Positions 8,003 through 16,144 of a stretch of DNA of 64,000 nt are shown here, piece by piece; within the stretch, counting starts at the first letter, position 1; each line of letters starts with the position of its first letter. Under the pieces are notes generated by a model. It saw only the letters and a program-made list of their open reading frames with translations. It did not search any database and was not told where the DNA came from. The stretch comes from JBBRGK01 sp036741355 (GTDB lineage Bacteria; Chloroflexota; Dehalococcoidia; CAUJGQ01). Both the position numbers and the translations under genes were made by a program. The stretch is from the NCBI GenBank assembly GCA_036741355.1, contig DAINSK010000007.1:35932-99931 (forward strand). The letters are read 5' to 3'.

Positions 8003-9262
8003 ATGGCCGAGCGCACGGCACCAACAACGGCGCAAATGCGAACCGATAAGTCTCTACCGTGGGATGTTGCCGATCTCGACCGGTTACTGGCGGGTCCGTC
8101 CCACACCGCCGCCGGCTGGGCCCCGGGACCGCCCGCGGGTAAGGTGATCGTTCCCTTCACCGCCGGCGTGCCCGACGCCCCCACGTTTCCGGTTGCCGAA
8201 ATCGGCGTGGCCGTCCGAACCGTTCTGCAACGCGACGCGGCACCTGCGCTCGAATACCTGCTTGGAACGCCCGGCGGCATCGAGCCGCTACGCCAACTCG
8301 TCATTGACACGATGGAGCCGGAACCGGGCGTGAGCATGTCGGCCGCCAACGTGACGATCACCAGTGGCAGCGCCCAGGCGATGGCCAACATCTCTCAGAC
8401 GTTCCTCGACCCCGGGGACCTCGTCGTCGTGGAAGCGCCCACCTACGGCGGCGCCCTGCGTTGCTTCGGCGGCTCGTCGGCGAGGTTCGCGACCGTGCCG
8501 ATGGACGAGGACGGCATGTGCACCGACGCCCTCGACGACGTCCTGACCAGGCTCGAGGCAGGCGGCCGGCGGGCCAAGCTGATCTACACGATTCCAACGT
8601 TCCACAACCCGGCCGGAGCCACGATGCCGCTGGAACGCAGGCGGCAGTTGATTGAGGTAGCGGCCCACCATCGCGTGTTGATCGTCGAGGACGATGCGTA
8701 CGGAGAGCTGCGATTCCGCGGCGAGCCGGTCGCTTCGGTCTTCGCCCTGGCCGAAGGCCAGGGCGTCCTGCGCTGCGGGACGATCAGCAAGACGATCGCC
8801 CCGGGTCTGCGAGTCGGCTGGATCAAGGGCCAGCAGCCGCTGATCGACGCGCTGGTCCGCATGCGTTTCGATAACGGCACGAGCCCATTTGCGCAATACA
8901 CGGTCAAGGCCTACGTAGAGCACGGCGACTACTGGCCGCATGTACAGATGATGCGAGAGGTTTACCGCAACAAATTCGAAGCCATGGATGCCGGCCTGGG
9001 CGAACACTGCAGCCGGTTTTGCACCTGGCAAGAGCCTGAAGGAGGCTTTTTCCTCTGGCTGAAGCTTCCCGACGGCGCCGATTGCCTGAAACTGCAGCGA
9101 ACGGCGTGGGACGAAGGCGTCGGTTTCTTCCCGGGCACCTCGTACTTTACGGATGGCGGCGGACACGATTACATCCGGCTCGCGTACAGCGCCGTCAACA
9201 TGGAGCAGATCGCCGCGGGCTGTGCCGCACTCGGCAGGGCCCTCGCCAGAGAGTATGCTTGA
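8003..9262 (+). CDS. PLP-dependent aminotransferase, class I/II (LysN/MocR-like)
   Basis: A 419-residue fold-type I aminotransferase. It shows TSGSAQAMANISQTFLDPGD, YTIPTFHNPAG, the cofactor aspartate in IVEDDAYGELRF, and the Schiff-base lysine in GTISKTIAPGLRVGWIKG. The C-terminal EGGFFLWLKLP resembles 2-aminoadipate/branched-chain-type enzymes. The frame is open to 7625, but that extension runs through the hairpin repeat, so ATG at 8003 is preferred; ATG at 8036 is an alternative. The stop overlaps the start of the next gene (TTGA), which suggests translational coupling. The substrate is not known. Confidence 0.88.
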   Translation: MAERTAPTTAQMRTDKSLPWDVADLDRLLAGPSHTAAGWAPGPPAGKVIVPFTAGVPDAPTFPVAEIGVAVRTVLQRDAAPALEYLLGTPGGIEPLRQLVIDTMEPEPGVSMSAANVTITSGSAQAMANISQTFLDPGDLVVVEAPTYGGALRCFGGSSARFATVPMDEDGMCTDALDDVLTRLEAGGRRAKLIYTIPTFHNPAGATMPLERRRQLIEVAAHHRVLIVEDDAYGELRFRGEPVASVFALAEGQGVLRCGTISKTIAPGLRVGWIKGQQPLIDALVRMRFDNGTSPFAQYTVKAYVEHGDYWPHVQMMREVYRNKFEAMDAGLGEHCSRFCTWQEPEGGFFLWLKLPDGADCLKLQRTAWDEGVGFFPGTSYFTDGGGHDYIRLAYSAVNMEQIAAGCAALGRALAREYA

Positions 9263-10464
9263 GTGCCGCCGGTCAGGGCGGCCTCGCCGCGATCGGCTTG
9301 ACCGGAGAGTTGATCGCGATCCAGCCCGACGGTTCAGGCGGGTACGTCCAAACCACACTTCTGGACCCTGAGGTCGACGCGGCCCCTGCGCTGAACCGCT
9401 TACCTGCCGCGTTCTGCTGGCCGGTTTGGATGCCGGACGGCGACGCGATCCTGGTGTCCACGATCGAGCACCACCGGCCGAGCGAGCCACCGGCGCTCTT
9501 ACTGCGGCGCTCGACTGATTCGGGCGCGCTCGAAGTCCTGTATCGAAACCCGCCAGGTAGCTCGCTCATGGGCGATGGGCTGCCGCACTACGTCAATCCG
9601 TCGCCCAACGGCCAGCACGCGCTGCTGTTGACGCAATCGACTGCTTCAGGTCTGGGGCTAGTATTCCTCGACAGCTGCGGACGCGGTCCGGCCCAACCCA
9701 TCGCTCGCGGCTCTCCGCTGTTTAGCGCCTGGTCCCCGGCCTCTAACGCCGTGTTGCTTCACACCGGCGGAGAGCTGTCACTAATGGAGCTAGCCACCGC
9801 CCCGGCAACCGATATCATCGCCACGAACCACGTTGGCTACCGGGTACCCGCCTGGTCACCAGACGGCAAGGGGTTTGTGGTTACGGTGCACCAGGAGCGC
9901 CGTCACTCACTGCTTTTCCACGATCAAACGGGCAAGGCTGTAAGCTCGCTGGCCCCGTCGTGGGGCAGCGCCGTCTTTGCGTGGTCTCCGGATGGAGCGC
10001 TGATCGCACAGGCGCAAAGCCGTCGTTCCCGGCCGCAGCGGTACACGGACCTTCAGCTTATCAACGTCGGCAAGACTGGCGTTCGGCACGTCCGCGTCGC
10101 GGAATGCCTCGCCTTTATCTGGTCCCCGACCGGCGATCACCTCGCGGTCCTGGTACCCGATGGCGCCGATCAGCGGGCGGGCTGGCTGATCCTCGACCGT
10201 GACGGTGCGCCGGTGCGGCGATTCGCATCGTTCCACCCGTCGTCCGAATTCACCATCTATACGGCATTTTTCGACCAGTATGCGTTGTCGCACCGGCTCT
10301 GGTCGGCCGACGGCTCGTCGATCCTCGGTTTTGGCCGCAGGTCCTATGATGGTCCGCCACCGGAATTTCTTCCATCGTGCATTTATGTCCACGAATTGGG
10401 GGACGGGCGGGTTAGAACGGTCGCGCCCGGCAGTGTTGCCTTTTGGTCACAGCAGACCGGATGA
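9259..10464 (+). CDS. TolB/WD40-like beta-propeller protein
   Basis: A 401-residue protein built of repeated propeller blades, seen as recurring W-(S/M)-P-D-G/A motifs: PVWMPDGDAILVS, FSAWSPASNAVLL, PAWSPDGKGFVV, FAWSPDGALIAQ, FIWSPTGDHLAV and RLWSADGSSILG. No signal peptide or enzyme domain is evident, so it may bind ligand or protein in the cytoplasm. The TTG start at 9259 overlaps the aminotransferase stop by four bases, which makes co-translation likely. I know no specific family link to the aminotransferase. Confidence 0.7.
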   Translation: MSAAGQGGLAAIGLTGELIAIQPDGSGGYVQTTLLDPEVDAAPALNRLPAAFCWPVWMPDGDAILVSTIEHHRPSEPPALLLRRSTDSGALEVLYRNPPGSSLMGDGLPHYVNPSPNGQHALLLTQSTASGLGLVFLDSCGRGPAQPIARGSPLFSAWSPASNAVLLHTGGELSLMELATAPATDIIATNHVGYRVPAWSPDGKGFVVTVHQERRHSLLFHDQTGKAVSSLAPSWGSAVFAWSPDGALIAQAQSRRSRPQRYTDLQLINVGKTGVRHVRVAECLAFIWSPTGDHLAVLVPDGADQRAGWLILDRDGAPVRRFASFHPSSEFTIYTAFFDQYALSHRLWSADGSSILGFGRRSYDGPPPEFLPSCIYVHELGDGRVRTVAPGSVAFWSQQTG

Positions 10465-10483
10465 TGACTGCGGGAGGCGGATC

Positions 10484-10831
10484 GTGATCTGCCCCTGGTG
10501 CATGCACTGCGGGCCATACGACGAAGACTACGTCTTCGACGCGGAACTATATTGCGGCATCTGTGCGCAGCAAATGCCTCGAGGGCGCGACGGCTGGCTC
10601 GCGGTTTTCGAAGCACTCACACCGGACATGATCCGCACCGCGGAGTTCGAGCTGAATAAAATCGGCTGGAGCAAATCAGGGCTGCAGCCCGAGATTGTCG
10701 CCGGGATGGGCGAAGCGATCGATGATTTCTCACGGTTGCGCCTGAGTGAGAAGCAGGATCTGTCGGGTCAGGCGCCTGAATACTTCGCCCGCTGGCTGGA
10801 CTTCGCCTGCACCTACTATCCGCCGTTCTGA
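10484..10831 (+). CDS. Small zinc-ribbon-like protein
   Basis: A 115-residue protein. The N-terminus has CPWCMHCG and then YCGICAQQMP, a four-cysteine arrangement fit to bind zinc. The rest is helical, ending DFACTYYPPF. GTG at 10484 follows the GGGAGG site; the longer open frame upstream lies inside the propeller gene. It comes 19 bp after the propeller gene and 32 bp before the Sir2 gene, so all three may be co-transcribed. No family recognised. Confidence 0.6.
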   Translation: MICPWCMHCGPYDEDYVFDAELYCGICAQQMPRGRDGWLAVFEALTPDMIRTAEFELNKIGWSKSGLQPEIVAGMGEAIDDFSRLRLSEKQDLSGQAPEYFARWLDFACTYYPPF

Positions 10832-10863
10832 GCGGCAGTGCCCTGACACACGAGAGGCCCTGG

Positions 10864-11727
10864 ATGAGTTCCTCCGAGGCTGAGCAGGAGCGATCTCGGC
10901 GCCAGACGGCGAAGCTGGACGGACAGATCGAGCGTGCCGCGCGGCTGCTGCACCGGTCGCGTTATGCAATAGCGCTGACGGGCGCCGGTCTTTCGAAAGA
11001 GAGCGGCATACCTACCTTCCGAGGAGAAGGCGGCCTGTGGACGCGCCACGGTGAGCCGCCGATGAACGGATTCCAACTGTTCATGGACGACCCAGAGGGC
11101 TGGTGGAGGCGCCGCCTCGCCGAGCAATCGGGGCCGTCTAATGAACTCGCAGCGGCCATCGTCGGCGCAAAACCGAACCCCGGGCACGAGGCCATCGCCT
11201 CCCTGGAACGGCTCGGCTACCTCCGCACGACCGTCACGCAGAACGTCGACAACCTCCACCGGGCCGCGGGCTCGGAGCGACTGCTGGAGATCCACGGCAA
11301 TCGCACGCTCATGCGCTGCCTAGACTGTGAAGGCCGCTTCCCGGTCGAAAACGTACCGATCGACGAGTTGCCTCCGCGCTGCGATCGCTGCGGCGGCATC
11401 ATCAAATCAGACACGGTCATGTTCGGCGAGCCGATTCCGCGCCGAGTATTGGAAGATTGCTTCGAATCAGCCACTCACGCGGATTGCATATTGGTCGCCG
11501 GCACGTCGGCGCTCGTCACCCCTGCCGCAGACCTGCCGGTGATGGTTTGGCGCAATGGCGGTGCGTTGACGGAGGTAAACGTAGACGAGACGCCGCTCAC
11601 CCGCTTTTGCGCTGCTAATCTGCGCGGCCCCTCAGGCGAACTACTCCCGCGTCTCCTCGAAGCGGTGGAGAAACGCGAGCGGTCGGTTCCCGACGAACGC
11701 GGAGCGGGGCTCCGTGAGCAGAGCTAG
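10864..11727 (+). CDS. cobB: NAD-dependent protein deacylase, Sir2 family
   Basis: A 287-residue sirtuin that uses NAD to remove acyl groups from lysines. It shows the NAD motif GAGLSKESGIPTFRG, TQNVDNLHRAAGS, catalytic His in EIHGN, and a zinc site CLDCEGRF...RCDRCGG. VAGTSALVTPAADLP and the VNVDETPLT strand close the Rossmann fold. An N-terminal ~20-residue charged extension is present. The symbol is by family; desuccinylase versus deacetylase preference cannot be set here. Confidence 0.9.
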   Translation: MSSSEAEQERSRRQTAKLDGQIERAARLLHRSRYAIALTGAGLSKESGIPTFRGEGGLWTRHGEPPMNGFQLFMDDPEGWWRRRLAEQSGPSNELAAAIVGAKPNPGHEAIASLERLGYLRTTVTQNVDNLHRAAGSERLLEIHGNRTLMRCLDCEGRFPVENVPIDELPPRCDRCGGIIKSDTVMFGEPIPRRVLEDCFESATHADCILVAGTSALVTPAADLPVMVWRNGGALTEVNVDETPLTRFCAANLRGPSGELLPRLLEAVEKRERSVPDERGAGLREQS

Positions 11728-11799
11728 GCGGCGGTTTTCGTGGCAAGCAACCTCGCCAGGCCAATCTACACCGCCCAAGCTTTAACAACGGAGCAATTG

Positions 11800-12162
11800 A
11801 TGACAGCCCCCAAGAATTCCGAGCCGGCTCTGCTTTTCGAACGCTGGACGGGCCCGTGGGAAGCCGACGACCCGGACGCAAACTTCAAGGCGGACGTTGC
11901 CCTTTACAGCCTGGTTGACCCGCTCGAAACCCTCGCCGGTCTCAGCGAACGCACCGGCATCCCCGTCGGGGCGCTAGCGCGATACGTCATCGCACGTTGG
12001 GCATCAGGGGGGAGCGAGGGACTGCTGGAAATCGGTCCGTTCACCGTCGCCCGCATGTGCGAGGCCTGCGACCGCGCTGAGTCAGCCGACAGCGACGCGG
12101 CACGCCTGGAAGCGTACCACCAGTTGCGCCAGATGCTCTCCTGGCTGTCCGCGGGAATTTAA
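11800..12162 (+). CDS. Hypothetical protein, DUF6027-like
   Basis: A 120-residue soluble helical protein. It contains PLETLAGLSERTGIPVGALARYVIARWASGGSEGLLE, which resembles a helix-turn-helix-like segment. It recalls the DUF6027 family seen in actinomycetes, but I hold that link loosely. ATG at 11800 is preferred over 11740 because ACGGAG sits 6 nt before it. It follows the Sir2 gene and converges with the CoA-transferase. Confidence 0.5.
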   Translation: MTAPKNSEPALLFERWTGPWEADDPDANFKADVALYSLVDPLETLAGLSERTGIPVGALARYVIARWASGGSEGLLEIGPFTVARMCEACDRAESADSDAARLEAYHQLRQMLSWLSAGI

Positions 12163-12172
12163 CGATCTCAGG

Positions 12173-12195
12173 GACGCGCAGCCAGATAGCGCGTC
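12173..12195. terminator. Hairpin between convergent genes
   Basis: Perfect 7-bp stem GACGCGC/GCGCGTC with a 9-base loop, placed between the ends of the 120-residue gene and the CoA-transferase gene. There is no U tract, so it is only a possible bidirectional terminator. Confidence 0.35.
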
Positions 12196-12208
12196 GCTGC
12201 CGGCACCT

Positions 12209-14458
12209 TTACTGCGAGAGGCGCACCGCACCCGAGCTCACAAGCCTGTTCATATCGGAACTCAGCCCGTGCTCGGCGAGGATCTCTTCGGTGTCCGCGC
12301 CGTACTGCGGCGCCGGGCGGCCGGGAACGACCGGGGTGCGCGACAGTCGCGGAGCAGGGCCGATCGTGTCGATGAGCCCTAAGCCCGGATGATCGCGCGT
12401 GAGCGAGATGCCGCGTTCTTTCGCCCAGGGATCGTCCATGATCTCGCGGACGGTCTTGAGCGCATGCGATCCGACGCCGGCCCGAGTAAGGCGATGCACC
12501 CAAGTAGCAACCGGCTCTGCCATGAAGCGCCCTTCCAGGAAGTGTTCTAGCGCCTCGTCTGCAAACCCCGACGCGCCCTCCAGCCCCTCGATGCCCGCTA
12601 CGACTGGAAGCTCGCTCTCGCGCGCACCCAGGAAAAACCAGCCGTCGAACGCCTGGTATAGCCGCTGCAGCGGCCCGAAGCCCATCGCAGTCTGGCCCCG
12701 CGGCTCGTCCCAGGTCTTGCCTTTGTAGTCATGCATAAACGGCGATTGCAGCACGCAGGCGGTGTAGGCGAGGCAGGAATTGACGAACTGCCCCTGACCC
12801 GTGCGTTGCCGGTGAAGCAGCGCCAGCGCCACCGCGAATGCCCCCATGATTCCGGTACCGAAGTCGTTCAGCGCTACCGGCTGCAGCACCGGCCTCCCGT
12901 CGCCGCCAAATCGCACCGACATACCGGTCGCCGTCTGCGCAAGCTGTTCGTGCCCGGGTCTGCCCGCCCAGGGGCCCTCGTACCCGTACGCGTTCAGCGA
13001 GGCATAAACGATGTCGGGGCGGCGTTTGCGCACCTGCTCGTAGCCGACGCCGAGGCGGTCGATCACGCCCTTGCGGTAGTTCTCGACGATCACGTCCGCG
13101 TCCTCGGCGAGCTTCCAGAACACCTCCTGTCCCCCGGGCGTCTTGAGGTCCAGGATGATGCTGCGCTTGCCTCTATTGACTTCAAGGTTAAACGAGTTAG
13201 GGACGTTCGAGTTCGGCCTGCCGGCCTGGAGCAAGCTCGGTCGAGCAGGGCCGTCGATCTTGATCACGTCGGCGCCGAACTCGGCCAGCGTACGACCGCA
13301 GGTGGGGCCGGCGAGGACGATGCACAGGTCGAGGACCTTGATGCCCTGTAACGCCGCCCGCGGCGTTGAGACTGTCCTAGACGCGCGTGGCGGCTCCGGA
13401 GGCGGAGCGTCCAGCAGGCGCAGCACGTCCTCTCTATCAGCGTCCGGCGCCGGCGCGGGGCCCCGGATCTCGCCCGGCGTCTCCGATAGTCGCACCTGCA
13501 CGCCCGGCTGCAGCATTCGCCCATATCGCTGGTCATCGAGCTCGACAATCATCTTCGAGCCGCGGGCGTGCGGGTGGTGCAGCCATTCGGCGCTCGTGCG
13601 ACAGATGGAAAGCTCCGTACCGCTGGACGCGGCGAGGTCTTCCCACTCCTGGGCCGTCTTGCTTTTGAACAGTACCTCGACTTGTTCTTTCGCGTCCGGC
13701 TCCTGCCACCACTCCAGGGCACCGGCAGCGGTGATCAAGTCGAGCGCGTTCTTGTTGCCCAGGTGAAAGTAGACGGAGCGCCCGTCCTTCGTTTGGTGAT
13801 CGCCGAACCACGCCGCTCTGGCACCCTGTTGGCCAAGCTCGACGGCCGGTGCTCCGTGGACGCGCAGTGCCCGAGAGCCAATGGCGGTAAACGTCGCATC
13901 GTACAACGGCACCTCGATGCGCTGGCCTGCGCCGTCGCGTTCTCGTGACACGAGTCCCATGACGGCGCTCACGACGCCAAGGAAGGCTGCGTAGGCCGAA
14001 GAGATCGGCACGGCTGTGAAGACGGCGCCGTCCGGGCGGCCGTATATACCGGCCGCCGTTTCTACCACGCCTTCCCACGCCGGTAAGCCGGCACGTGGGT
14101 CATCATGAGCAAAGCCGGGAAGAGACACGTAGAGCAGGCGCGAATTTGCCGCGCACATCGGTTCGGCTCCCAGGCCGAAGCGCTCCATGACCCCTGGTCG
14201 AAAGTTCTCTACCACGACGTCCGCCGTCTCGACAAGCCGCCGGGCGGTGTCGCGGGCGTCCTCTTGCGTCAGGTCGATGACAATGCTGCGCTTACCGCGA
14301 TTCCAGACGGCGTTCGCGGGCGTCTCAAATCGGGCTCCGCCGGGCGGATCCACGCGGATGACGTCTGCCCCCTGGTCGGCGAGCAGCATCGCAGCCAGCG
14401 GCCCCGCGATGTACTGACCGAAATCGATGACTCGGACACCGTCGAGTACGCCGGCCAT
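12209..14458 (-). CDS. Tandem-fused CoA-transferase family III (CaiB/BaiF) protein
   Basis: At 749 residues it is twice the usual single-chain length. It contains two CaiB/BaiF domains: residues ~1-365 (starting LDGVRVIDFGQYIAGPLAAMLLADQGADVIRVD) and ~372-749 (LQGIKVLDLCIVLAGPTCGRTLAEFGADVIKID). Both have the NRGKRSI-LDL motif. The first has an aspartate (VPLYDAT) where formyl-CoA transferase carries its catalytic residue; the second reads VNSCLAY there. The reaction is probably CoA exchange between organic acids. ATG at 14458 has GGAGG 7 nt upstream. Similar fusions are known in the family; the acid substrate is unknown. Confidence 0.88.
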   Translation of the reverse strand: MAGVLDGVRVIDFGQYIAGPLAAMLLADQGADVIRVDPPGGARFETPANAVWNRGKRSIVIDLTQEDARDTARRLVETADVVVENFRPGVMERFGLGAEPMCAANSRLLYVSLPGFAHDDPRAGLPAWEGVVETAAGIYGRPDGAVFTAVPISSAYAAFLGVVSAVMGLVSRERDGAGQRIEVPLYDATFTAIGSRALRVHGAPAVELGQQGARAAWFGDHQTKDGRSVYFHLGNKNALDLITAAGALEWWQEPDAKEQVEVLFKSKTAQEWEDLAASSGTELSICRTSAEWLHHPHARGSKMIVELDDQRYGRMLQPGVQVRLSETPGEIRGPAPAPDADREDVLRLLDAPPPEPPRASRTVSTPRAALQGIKVLDLCIVLAGPTCGRTLAEFGADVIKIDGPARPSLLQAGRPNSNVPNSFNLEVNRGKRSIILDLKTPGGQEVFWKLAEDADVIVENYRKGVIDRLGVGYEQVRKRRPDIVYASLNAYGYEGPWAGRPGHEQLAQTATGMSVRFGGDGRPVLQPVALNDFGTGIMGAFAVALALLHRQRTGQGQFVNSCLAYTACVLQSPFMHDYKGKTWDEPRGQTAMGFGPLQRLYQAFDGWFFLGARESELPVVAGIEGLEGASGFADEALEHFLEGRFMAEPVATWVHRLTRAGVGSHALKTVREIMDDPWAKERGISLTRDHPGLGLIDTIGPAPRLSRTPVVPGRPAPQYGADTEEILAEHGLSSDMNRLVSSGAVRLSQ

Positions 14459-14603
14459 GGCCAGTCCTCCTACCGCAGAAACAGTAATCGACGAAGACGC
14501 GGATCGATCAGATCGTGCTGGCCGTCGCCGGGCGGCTTACAACCAGTGTCCATCTTGCGACGCAGTATTCGAACTACCCATTCGCTACTGAACTGTTCCC
14601 TGA

Positions 14604-15692
14604 TCAGCCTTGTTCGCGGTCATAGACATATCCGAGCGCCCGGTGGTTCAACACCATCGCCGGCGTGATGCCGCCCATCCGGTACAGTGCGTCGTGTAGG
14701 TTTTGACCCTGGCGGGCGCCCTCGACCGGCTGATACGGCGCGTCGTACCGGCTCTGCCACTCTGCCCACAGCATGTCGATGAATGAATGGTGCAGCCAGA
14801 ACACGGGATCGTTCGGCGAAGCGCCCTCGCTCATCGGACCGCCGATCCAGTTGTGAACGCGGTTGTGGTTCTCGGACGGAGCGCGGGAGCCATCGGGAGT
14901 CTTGCGAAACCCCTCTAGATTGTTGCGGAAACTGAGGCTCGGATCGCTGAAGTCGTCCCAGGGGGCGACGTCGTAGACCGGGATCGATAGCGCTCCTTCG
15001 ATGTCGGCCGGCGTCGGCAGCGTCGTCTGCGGCACGCCCGCCGACTCATAGACGCCGAAGTGTCGCTGGACAGAGAAGATCGTGCCGTCCTGATCCAGGC
15101 TTACCGGGTCGATGAATTCGAGCGCGAACTCTCCTTGCCGAAACGGACCGGTGTGGACGATCCAACGGTCGTTTGGCTCGCCCTCTCCCCCCATCAGGTC
15201 GTTCCGCCATATATAGGACTCCGGCGAGTTATCGACCGTCCAGTCCCAGTACGGCACCGTGACACTCGGGTCCGTGCGCTGCAGGTCGCGCTCGAACATC
15301 AGCAGTAGCTGGCGGTGCCACGGTCCGAAGGCGGAAGCCATGTGGGCTGGCATCTCCGGATCGTAATAGGCCGCGTAATGCAATCGAACGTAGTAGTCGT
15401 AAGCGCTGAGTTTCGGACTATACAGCGATGGAAGCTGCTTGGTCTGCTTGACCGCGTTAACGAACCGCGCTTTTTCGTCGGCAGTGAGCGACTTTGCATT
15501 TCGCCTCACCTGCAGCGGTGCTCCGGCTTTCGCCGAGCCCGCGCGGGTAACCACGGCCGCTGCGGCGACCGCTGCGAGGCCGAGAAACCGCCCGCGAGAG
15601 ATAGCCGGCGACCCGAGACGATTCCGTGTGCGCGGGAGCCGGGAATGCGGAAATGCGGGCAATCGCCATTGTTTCACTGTTGTCTGCTCCAA
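14604..15692 (-). CDS. Exported tyrosinase-family copper oxidase
   Basis: A 362-residue type 3 copper protein. CuA-type histidines lie in the segment LHYAAYYD...MASAFGPWHRQLLLMFERDLQ. CuB ligands are in ENHNRVHNWIGG and NDPVFWLHHSFIDMLWAEWQ. VPYWDWT is the characteristic link. An N-terminal basic stretch then SRGRFLGLAAVAAAAVV and an Ala-rich cleavage zone looks like a Tat-type signal with an imperfect twin-arginine motif. It would oxidise phenols outside the membrane. The start is uncertain: TTG 15692 is the longest frame and no clear ribosome site was found. Confidence 0.85.
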   Translation of the reverse strand: MEQTTVKQWRLPAFPHSRLPRTRNRLGSPAISRGRFLGLAAVAAAAVVTRAGSAKAGAPLQVRRNAKSLTADEKARFVNAVKQTKQLPSLYSPKLSAYDYYVRLHYAAYYDPEMPAHMASAFGPWHRQLLLMFERDLQRTDPSVTVPYWDWTVDNSPESYIWRNDLMGGEGEPNDRWIVHTGPFRQGEFALEFIDPVSLDQDGTIFSVQRHFGVYESAGVPQTTLPTPADIEGALSIPVYDVAPWDDFSDPSLSFRNNLEGFRKTPDGSRAPSENHNRVHNWIGGPMSEGASPNDPVFWLHHSFIDMLWAEWQSRYDAPYQPVEGARQGQNLHDALYRMGGITPAMVLNHRALGYVYDREQG

Positions 15693-15869
15693 TCGTGGGT
15701 GCTGCCAGAGTCGAGCGAAATTGTCGACATAGCGGCGTTCGGCTTACGACAGCGTAACCGGCGGTAGAGCAGCGGGGAAGCGGTGTCGGGGAAGCGGCGA
15801 GCTAGCGAATGGACTTCGTCTGCCGTCAATTGCCCGCGATCCGGGCCGGTGCTAAACTGGAGCAACCAC

Positions 15870-15943
15870 GCCCCCATCGTCTAGCGGCCCAGGACGCCGC
15901 CCTTTCAAGGCGGAGATCAGGGGTTCGAATCCCCTTGGGGGTA
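15870..15943 (+). tRNA. tRNA-Glu (anticodon UUC)
   Basis: A 74-nt cloverleaf: acceptor GCCCCCA with UGGGGGU (first pair G-U), D-arm with UCUAGCGGCCCAGGAC, anticodon stem CCGCC/GGCGG around the loop CUUUCAA (anticodon UUC), and T-arm AGGGGUUCGAAUCCCCU. The discriminator base is A and CCA is not encoded. A terminator-like hairpin follows. Confidence 0.97.
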
Positions 15944-15975
15944 CCCGTGCGTGCGAACGAGTCGAACCCGTTATG

Positions 15976-15997
15976 AGGCCCGCAATAACGGGCCTTT
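15976..15997 (+). terminator. Terminator hairpin after tRNA-Glu
   Basis: A 7-bp stem AGGCCCG/CGGGCCT with a CAATAA loop, followed by TTTGGCTT. It lies 33 bp after the tRNA and fits Rho-independent termination with a short, imperfect U tract. Confidence 0.6.
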
Positions 15998-16144
15998 GGC
16001 TTGTCCGGCACCCGCCGGTCAGAGACCCACCGCGCCGATGGACTTCGAGATTGCCGTTTGGGACGTCACGTTAGGCGCGACAACGTCTTTTCGTCTACCA
16101 GTTGCCATTACCCATTGCGACAGCTGAATTCGTCCCGTCCTTCG

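Noticed and set aside
16001..16144. A protein frame after the tRNA-Glu terminator
   Set aside because: Low-quality frame without ribosome site or recognisable sequence.
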